This document shows, in pieces, positions 58,966 to 64,000 of a stretch of DNA of 64,000 bases (position 1 is its first letter; every line of letters starts with the position of its first letter). The DNA is from Aaosphaeria pasadenensis (taxonomy: Eukaryota; Ascomycota; Dothideomycetes; Pleosporales): assembly GCA_022813625.1 (NCBI GenBank), contig JAKLMB010000053.1, positions 1 to 64,000 of the forward strand, written 5' to 3'. The translations under genes were made by a program, and so were the position numbers. The notes beneath the pieces are model-generated. The model did no database searches. It saw only the letters and a program-made list of their open reading frames with translations, and had not been told where the DNA came from.

Positions 58966-58971
58966 TGACTC
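58966..58971 (+). promoter_or_regulatory. TGACTC word, possible Gcn4/CpcA site (distal)
   Basis: TGACTC, the core of the cross-pathway control element, 156-161 bp upstream of the MET2 start. The flanking base is C, so it is one base off the full TGACTCA palindrome. Confidence 0.4.
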
Positions 58972-59019
58972 CAACTTAGTTACCTGCTAAACTATTCGTT
59001 AATGAGCTAGTTAGTTGGG

Positions 59020-59025
59020 TGACTC
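59020..59025 (+). promoter_or_regulatory. TGACTC word, possible Gcn4/CpcA site (proximal)
   Basis: Second TGACTC word 102-107 bp upstream of the MET2 ATG, in the same orientation as the distal copy 54 bp away. An amino-acid biosynthesis gene is an expected target of the Gcn4-type bZIP, so the pair is suggestive. Confidence 0.45.
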
Positions 59026-59058
59026 CTTTCTCACAAGCATGTGCATATACATACATCG

Positions 59059-59063
59059 CCAAT
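59059..59063 (+). promoter_or_regulatory. CCAAT box upstream of MET2
   Basis: CCAAT on the coding strand, 64-68 bp before the ATG and downstream of the TGACTC pair. This would be a site for the fungal HAP complex. A five-base word can occur by chance. Confidence 0.3.
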
Positions 59064-59126
59064 AATCACCACTCTTATTAACCCTCACTTCCTGACCCCT
59101 CTATACACAATTCACCCTCAATCGCC

Positions 59127-60844
59127 ATGTCCGCGCCCGAAACTCCTACTGGCGCTGCCAATGGCACGCACAAGTACAGTAAGCTTGTCCCCTTTGAATC
59201 TATTCCTCGTTTTAGTTCTTCGATACTCGTCTGGTCCCTCCCGAGACCGACTTACGGAACAAACAATACTAATCATGAAATGTTTGCACAGAAAGAGTCA
59301 CAACACAGCCCGAGAACCCTTTTCTCAGTTTGCTTCCCGACCAAACCATTGCAATCATTCCAGAATTCACGCTAGAGTCCGGCGTAGTCCTATACAATGT
59401 ACCCGTCGCATACAAGACCTTTGGCACTCTATCCCCAGAGGGAGATAACGCAATGGTGATATGTCACGCTCTCACAGGAAGTGCTGACGTGGGAGACTGG
59501 TGGGGTCCGCTGCTTGGTGGCCCTGAGAAGGCTTGTGACATCTCCAAGTTTTTCGCAGTCTGCATGAACAGTCTCGGCAGTCCGTACGGCAGCGCGAGTC
59601 CTGTGACTGCCAAAGATGGCGACCCTGCCCTAGGCCTGTACGGACCCGAGTTCCCTCTCACAACCGTGCGCGACGACGTCAAGTGAGTTTTCGGATACTG
59701 CACAGCAGCTCGCTACGCTGAGGAAATCACTGACTGGAGTAGCCTTTTCAAGCTGATTCTCGACGATCTCGGAGTCCGACAGATTGCGGCCGTGGTAGGA
59801 GGTTCCATGGGAGGTATGCTGGTTTTGGAGTTTGCGTACTTCGGAAAGGACTATGTGAAGACAATCGTTCCAATCGCAACATCTGCGCGGTACAGTGCTT
59901 GGGGAATCAGTTGGGGGGAGGCACAGAGACAGAGCATCTACAGCGATCCCAAGTACGATGATGGCTACTATCCATTCACAGATCCCCCGTCCACGGGGCT
60001 TGGAGCGGCGCGTATGTCTGCGCTTTTGACATACCGCAGCCGAGATTCGTTCGAGTCGCGCTTCGGTCGCAACACCCCCGATCTGTCTAAGAAACAGAAC
60101 ATTAGTGGTGCAACAAGACCTACAACGCCTAGTCACGAGCACTGGGCAATCCACAATGAGGGGCACAAGAATGCTCGATCGCCACGAACAGCTTCTCGAA
60201 CGAACAGCTCTGTCGCATTGCCGTCAAAAGCAGGAGCAGGCCAGACAGACCTCGAATTCTCCAGCTCGTCCGATCCTGTAACGCCCGTGGAAGGGCCAAA
60301 GACGAATGGGCAAGGTGCAGCACCGCTCAAGAAACGCGCCCCTACCTACTTCTCTGCGCAATCCTATCTGAGATATCAGGGAGAGAAGTTCATCAAGCGA
60401 TTCGATGCCAATTGCTATATTGCTATCACTCGCAAGCTCGATACTCACGACGTCTCTCGCCATCGCTATCCCGAAGGAACTTCCCCAGAGACTCTGGACC
60501 CTGTATCCGCACTTCATCACGCCTTGTCGTTGATTGAACAGCCCGCACTGGTTCTCGGCATCCAATCCGATGGACTATTCACTTTCGCAGAGCAGCAGGA
60601 GTTGGCGGCCTATATCCCGAATGCGGTGCTGAAGACGATTGACTCACCAGACGGACACGATGCGTTCCTACTAGAGTTCGAGCAGGTCAACGGGCACTTG
60701 GTAGGCTTCTTGAATGAGAACCTCCCTGAGATCATGAATAGGACGCCGAACAATGCCTCTCTGGAACAGTCCGATACCGGCTTGACAGCAACCAAGTCCA
60801 GCACATTCGGCGAGGCAGAGGTCGACGATATCACCGCGTGGTAG
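59127..60844 (+). CDS. met2: Homoserine O-acetyltransferase
   Basis: Acetylates L-homoserine with acetyl-CoA, the first committed step from homoserine toward homocysteine and methionine, in the cytosol. Three exons (59127-59178, 59292-59682, 59743-60844) encode 514 aa. It has the alpha/beta-hydrolase fold with MetX-family blocks: YNVPVAYKTFGTLSPEGDNA, VICHALTGSADVGDWW, ISKFFAVCMNSLGSPYGSAS, nucleophile elbow GGSMGG (Ser169), and charge-relay Asp424 (SDGLFTF) and His453 (DGHDAFLLE). A roughly 60-residue Ser/Thr/Pro-rich low-complexity insert (about 275-335) sits in the lid region, as in other filamentous fungal MET2 proteins. First-exon codons are non-conserved, so the start is the first Met of the only fitting exon. 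TGACTC elements upstream fit general amino-acid control. Confidence 0.96.
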
Positions 60845-61560
60845 AGACAGAGGTAGAGTCAAAAGGCCGAGTCTCATTTCATTGTATCAGCGCAAGGCGT
60901 TTGGGAAATGTTCATGCATGTAAGTGGCGTCCAGCTTTCGGCATATGCTTAAAAGAAAGCGTTCGTGTTAGAATTGTCCGGGAAGGGCAAACCATAAGGT
61001 TCAACTCCTTATGTTGATTAAGTTATGAAGATGTGGCACCAAGGGCCCGTTTGGTTGGTAGCCAATAAATAATATGTAAGATCTTTGGTTCAGTTGCTCG
61101 GTTTTGGTGATGTTTTGCTTTACCTCATTCGTTCTTCGGTATCAAAATGTGTCATGTGCCCAACATTGGCAGCTCAACATTCTATCTCGAACCAGAGTTG
61201 ACGATCCCGAGGGATTGAACATTGGGATTCAACACTTTCAATTGATATAAAGGCAACAGTGGCTCCGCCAGTATGCAATTCCTCACAGACTTTCCACTCT
61301 ATCAGTATCCCGAAACCATTAACGCAACTCTTCAGAGTTTATCATCCATCTCCCAATATCCACCGAAGCCAGCCACAGTAGACGATTGACGTTCAACTCA
61401 GAATTCATCATCTCATCCTGACTGGCTTCAACAGCTTCTGAAGTCGTTCAGTGCAATCAAGCAACTGTCTCGAGGCAGATACGCACCACTCACAAGCAAC
61501 ACACTCTCAATAAACAATTCATCCACATATCCCTCAGTATAGCAAGGCAAATCTATCACC
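60845..61560. other. Intergenic region between MET2 and the PPxY membrane protein gene
   Basis: 716 bp: MET2 3' UTR followed by a CA- and CT-rich leader for the next gene (from about 61290 on). No open frame of note. Confidence 0.5.
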
Positions 61561-62283
61561 ATGACCAGTACCCCACCCCCGCCAGCATACACTGCCTTCC
61601 CCCAGCAAGTGGAGGAAGAAGGGGAGACACAACCACCACCCTACAACCCCATCACCCCAAGATTCCTCTCTCCCCAATCCTCCATCGACCAACTACGATC
61701 TCGCGCGGAGACTCTCACAGCCCGCATGCAGGATCTCACAGCTTGCATGAGATCTGAGCTTAATAACAGGAGCCGTCTCACCAGCCAGCCGGTCGAACAA
61801 CCCAACAACAACGACAATAATGACGACCAAACAATAGACCTGGAGTCCGGTCTCCATCGTCCCTCTCAAGACTCCTCCACCCCAAATTGGCCCTTGCCCT
61901 CCCCACCGCGCCCCGTCTCCCCAGCACTCACCAACTTCACAACCACAATCCGCCACGCAGGTCGTTTCCACACGCCAATCCCCTCAGCACAAGTATCCCC
62001 CCTCCCAACTGACACCCTACCACGCACCCAGCGGAACGCGCCCACCAACAGCCGCCGCAACCGCAACAGCAATGGGAACGGGAACAGCAGAACCTCAAAG
62101 CTCCAACACTGCGGCGTCAGCGCCATCCTCCTCTGCACCATCATCGCCCTCGCGCTCATCGCCCTCTGCATCTACGGCGTGGCGTCGGGAAACGACGGCA
62201 ACGACGGTGGCGACTCGTCGAAGAGTGATGGTACTGGTACGCCTGAGGAGTCACCGTATGCGTGGAAGGTTACGCTGATTTGA
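61561..62283 (+). CDS. PPxY-containing single-pass membrane protein, function unknown
   Basis: Intronless gene encoding 240 aa. The N-terminal 190 residues are hydrophilic and disordered with two PY-type motifs near the start (PPAY at about 8-11, PPPYNP at about 26-31), the sequences bound by WW domains of Rsp5/Nedd4 ubiquitin ligases. A short helix of coiled-coil character follows (SSIDQLRSRAETLTARMQDL). Then come Asn- and Pro-rich stretches and a basic patch (RTSKLQHC). One membrane helix lies near the C terminus (GVSAILLCTIIALALIALCI), followed by a short Gly/Asp/Ser-rich tail. There is no signal peptide, so an N-in single-pass (type III/tail-anchored-like) topology is likely. The family is not known to me. 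A role as a membrane adaptor for a WW-domain ligase is an inference from the motifs only. Confidence 0.72.
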   Translation: MTSTPPPPAYTAFPQQVEEEGETQPPPYNPITPRFLSPQSSIDQLRSRAETLTARMQDLTACMRSELNNRSRLTSQPVEQPNNNDNNDDQTIDLESGLHRPSQDSSTPNWPLPSPPRPVSPALTNFTTTIRHAGRFHTPIPSAQVSPLPTDTLPRTQRNAPTNSRRNRNSNGNGNSRTSKLQHCGVSAILLCTIIALALIALCIYGVASGNDGNDGGDSSKSDGTGTPEESPYAWKVTLI

Positions 62284-63045
62284 TTGAGGACTGAGGTTTA
62301 GGAGGGAGGGGATGGGAGGGTTGGGGGTCTTTTATGTTTCTGCGTTTGTGATGGTTTTTCAGGGGTTGGTTTGCAAGTGGGTGGTGTCTTGAGTGAAAGG
62401 GGGTTCAACGTTATGTTTCTCAACTCTGGGCTGAATGGTTCAAGATATGTCAGGTTAGGTCACGTCAGTCAAGCGTCCATGATATCCACCCATAGTCATG
62501 TCAAAGTAACAGTAGCAACAATCGAAAGCTTTATAAAACTTAGTCTCTTCAAGATGTTTTGACTCTTGTGCGTGCGGAATTAGTTCAATATTGCAAGACG
62601 AAAGCCGACGTTGCTTTGGTACATGTTCTTCTACTTCAAGTTGATCTTATGTTTCTATTGATACAAATACTATCGACTACAGCTAAAACTAGGATCTTTT
62701 CCTTTCGAGCCTCCGTGGGTATCATGGTGAGTTTGTTTTGCTTTTTAAACACACAAGAAGAAAGGATAAGCGATAATAACAAAGGAGGAGATGAAAATCT
62801 TTCCCTTTCTTCCAAAAACATCAAAAATGTGGAGCCCGTTCACATCCCATCCAATTCGGTCTATCCCATGGCCTTTCCAAGTTTCCAAAACGCCGAAGTG
62901 AACCCCAAATAAAAAGACAAGAAACAGTGCATATAAATGTTGGTGAGAAGTAACCATCCTGCAAGGCGATACTTGCTCACTTCTACACCGCATATGCCGC
63001 GCGCCATGAGAACAGCTCTCAACAGCCAACCACAACTGTACAAGT
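62284..63045. other. Convergent intergenic region before the capping enzyme gene
   Basis: About 760 bp of 3' flanks for two convergent genes. The longest frames (117 codons plus, overlapping the complement of the capping enzyme 3' flank) have no motif. Confidence 0.5.
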
Positions 63046-64000
63046 CTACTGCACGCCGTTGAACTCGCTAAACTTCCTCTTCTTCGACTCCTTCTCCTCG
63101 GCGAGCAGGCGGTACACGGCCTCCTTGATGCTCGTGCTCGCGGCCAGGAGGTCCCGCTCCGTGACCGGGTTCTCGATGCTCTCCAGCACGCTGTTGACCG
63201 TCGAGATGTGATTCGCGTCTTTCTTGTCGTCTCGCCAGCGTGGGGTCGTCCCATCATCCTCTTTCTTGTACCGCCACTTGCCGTCGTCGCCCCGGTAGCA
63301 CTCGATGATCCGCCCGTCGAGACGCTGGTCCAGCGCCTTTAGGTTCTCCCATTCTTCCTCCGTAACGGCGAGGTCCGCAAAGTGTTGGTAGTTGTTACTG
63401 TTGTGCTGGACGAGGAGCGAGAAGGGGAGTGGCATCGCTTCGTAGTCCTCTATCATGCCCTCTTCGCCGTCCTCGGGGTCGAATGTGGGGAATTGTCCGA
63501 GCCGTAGCTTGAAATCAATGGTGTTCTCGTGCGGCGGCTTCCACTTCAGAATGTGGCGGTCCGTTCCGAAGTGGTATGGAGTGTTCTTGCATGTGAAGAT
63601 GAGGCCGTCGTTTCCGTGCGGCAGTCGAGGAAGCACTTCCTGGAACAGGCGTTGCGTGTGGTATGCTGCGTACATTTGCTTCTCCTTCATGCGGAAGGGC
63701 TCTGGGATGGGTCCTCGCTGTCGCGCGCGCTCGTACGGATTGAAGATCCATTCCTTTATGCGGCCGAGGCGCTTGTCGAAGGGTTTGCTTGTGATGTTTT
63801 CGCCGTCGATTGCGAGACAATCGAAGACGTAGAAGACGAGGCGGGGCTTTGGCTGTCCTGGTACTGTGTCGTGAACCAGCTCGCCATCGAGGACGGTATT
63901 GAAGAGGAATTTGTTTGGGTCGGCAGGGTCGCGGTGGTACGGTATGCGCAGCGGCGGCGTCACGTCGAAGTACTGGTTCTTGCGATCGATGAGCAGTGTC
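63046..64000 (-). CDS. ceg1: mRNA guanylyltransferase (capping enzyme alpha subunit), 5' part outside the window
   Basis: Adds GMP to the diphosphate end of nascent RNA polymerase II transcripts. The visible 317 codons read without interruption to the stop at 63046-63048, and the frame stays open at the window edge (TLLIDRKNQYFDV). Nucleotidyltransferase motifs present are motif III (NTVLDGELVHDT), motif IIIa (YVFDCLAIDGENI), motif IV (GNDGLIFTCKN), motif V (ILKWKPPHENTIDFKLRL), and the OB-fold motif VI region (GRIIECYRGDDGKWRYKKED followed by RWRDDKKDANH). Motif I with the catalytic lysine (KxDG) would lie just upstream, beyond position 64000. The C-terminal tail is Lys-rich (KESKKRKFSEFNGVQ). 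Partial because of the window boundary. Confidence 0.95.
   Translation of the reverse strand, partial: TLLIDRKNQYFDVTPPLRIPYHRDPADPNKFLFNTVLDGELVHDTVPGQPKPRLVFYVFDCLAIDGENITSKPFDKRLGRIKEWIFNPYERARQRGPIPEPFRMKEKQMYAAYHTQRLFQEVLPRLPHGNDGLIFTCKNTPYHFGTDRHILKWKPPHENTIDFKLRLGQFPTFDPEDGEEGMIEDYEAMPLPFSLLVQHNSNNYQHFADLAVTEEEWENLKALDQRLDGRIIECYRGDDGKWRYKKEDDGTTPRWRDDKKDANHISTVNSVLESIENPVTERDLLAASTSIKEAVYRLLAEEKESKKRKFSEFNGVQ

Larger units (their letters stand above)
58114..59126. other. Divergent upstream region of the unrecognised gene and MET2
   Basis: About 1 kb between two divergently transcribed genes. The MET2 side carries two TGACTC words and a CCAAT box (annotated separately). Short frames here have no motifs. 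Confidence 0.5.

Overview
This window is nuclear DNA from a filamentous ascomycete (Pezizomycotina). The evidence is short introns of about 46-60 bp with CTRAC-type branch sites and GT-AG borders, a velvet regulator (VelB), a SAT4/PTH11-type fungal rhodopsin-domain protein, a secreted fungal tyrosinase, and broad pyrimidine-rich leaders. A class-level placement (for example Dothideomycetes) would be a guess. The first 76 bases are pure C, so the window probably starts at a contig end.

I could build 17 protein-coding genes by splicing the frames by hand. All but one close in frame to the base. Left part (1-34 kb): CTP synthase (-), VelB (-), a Bin3-type RNA-cap methyltransferase (+), a DUF1349-like protein (+), a C-terminal-motor kinesin-14 (-), a PSR1/NIF-type CTD-like phosphatase (+), a PlsC-type membrane acyltransferase (+), and the PP1 regulator SDS22 (+). 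Long gene-free stretches of 4.5-5.2 kb lie upstream of velB/bin3, between bin3 and the DUF1349 gene, upstream of the kinesin/phosphatase pair, and between SDS22 and the rhodopsin-like gene. They hold microsatellites, minisatellites and repeated short words, and I can support no gene in them.

Right part (39-64 kb), denser: rhodopsin-domain membrane protein (+), short-chain dehydrogenase (-), CorA-like membrane protein (+), secreted tyrosinase (+), membrane-anchored metallophosphatase of the PPN2 type (-), an atypical small GTPase (+), a NicO-type Ni/Co transporter (-), mitochondrial-type beta-ketoacyl synthase CEM1 (-), an unrecognised 274-aa protein (-), homoserine O-acetyltransferase MET2 (+), a PPxY-bearing single-pass membrane protein (+), and the 3' part of the mRNA capping guanylyltransferase (-), which runs off the right edge.

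Most genes are unrelated housekeeping or regulatory functions, not one pathway. There is no polyketide or peptide synthase and no obvious biosynthetic cluster. The most unusual structures are a near-perfect 57-bp inverted repeat that makes up most of one CTP synthase intron (a MITE or introner-like element), and a one-base frame conflict near the start of that same gene. Also notable are a PlsC-type acyltransferase whose catalytic His position reads as Phe, and a GTPase-like protein with a perfect P-loop but no recognisable DxxG. No tRNA, rRNA, CRISPR or intact transposon was found.
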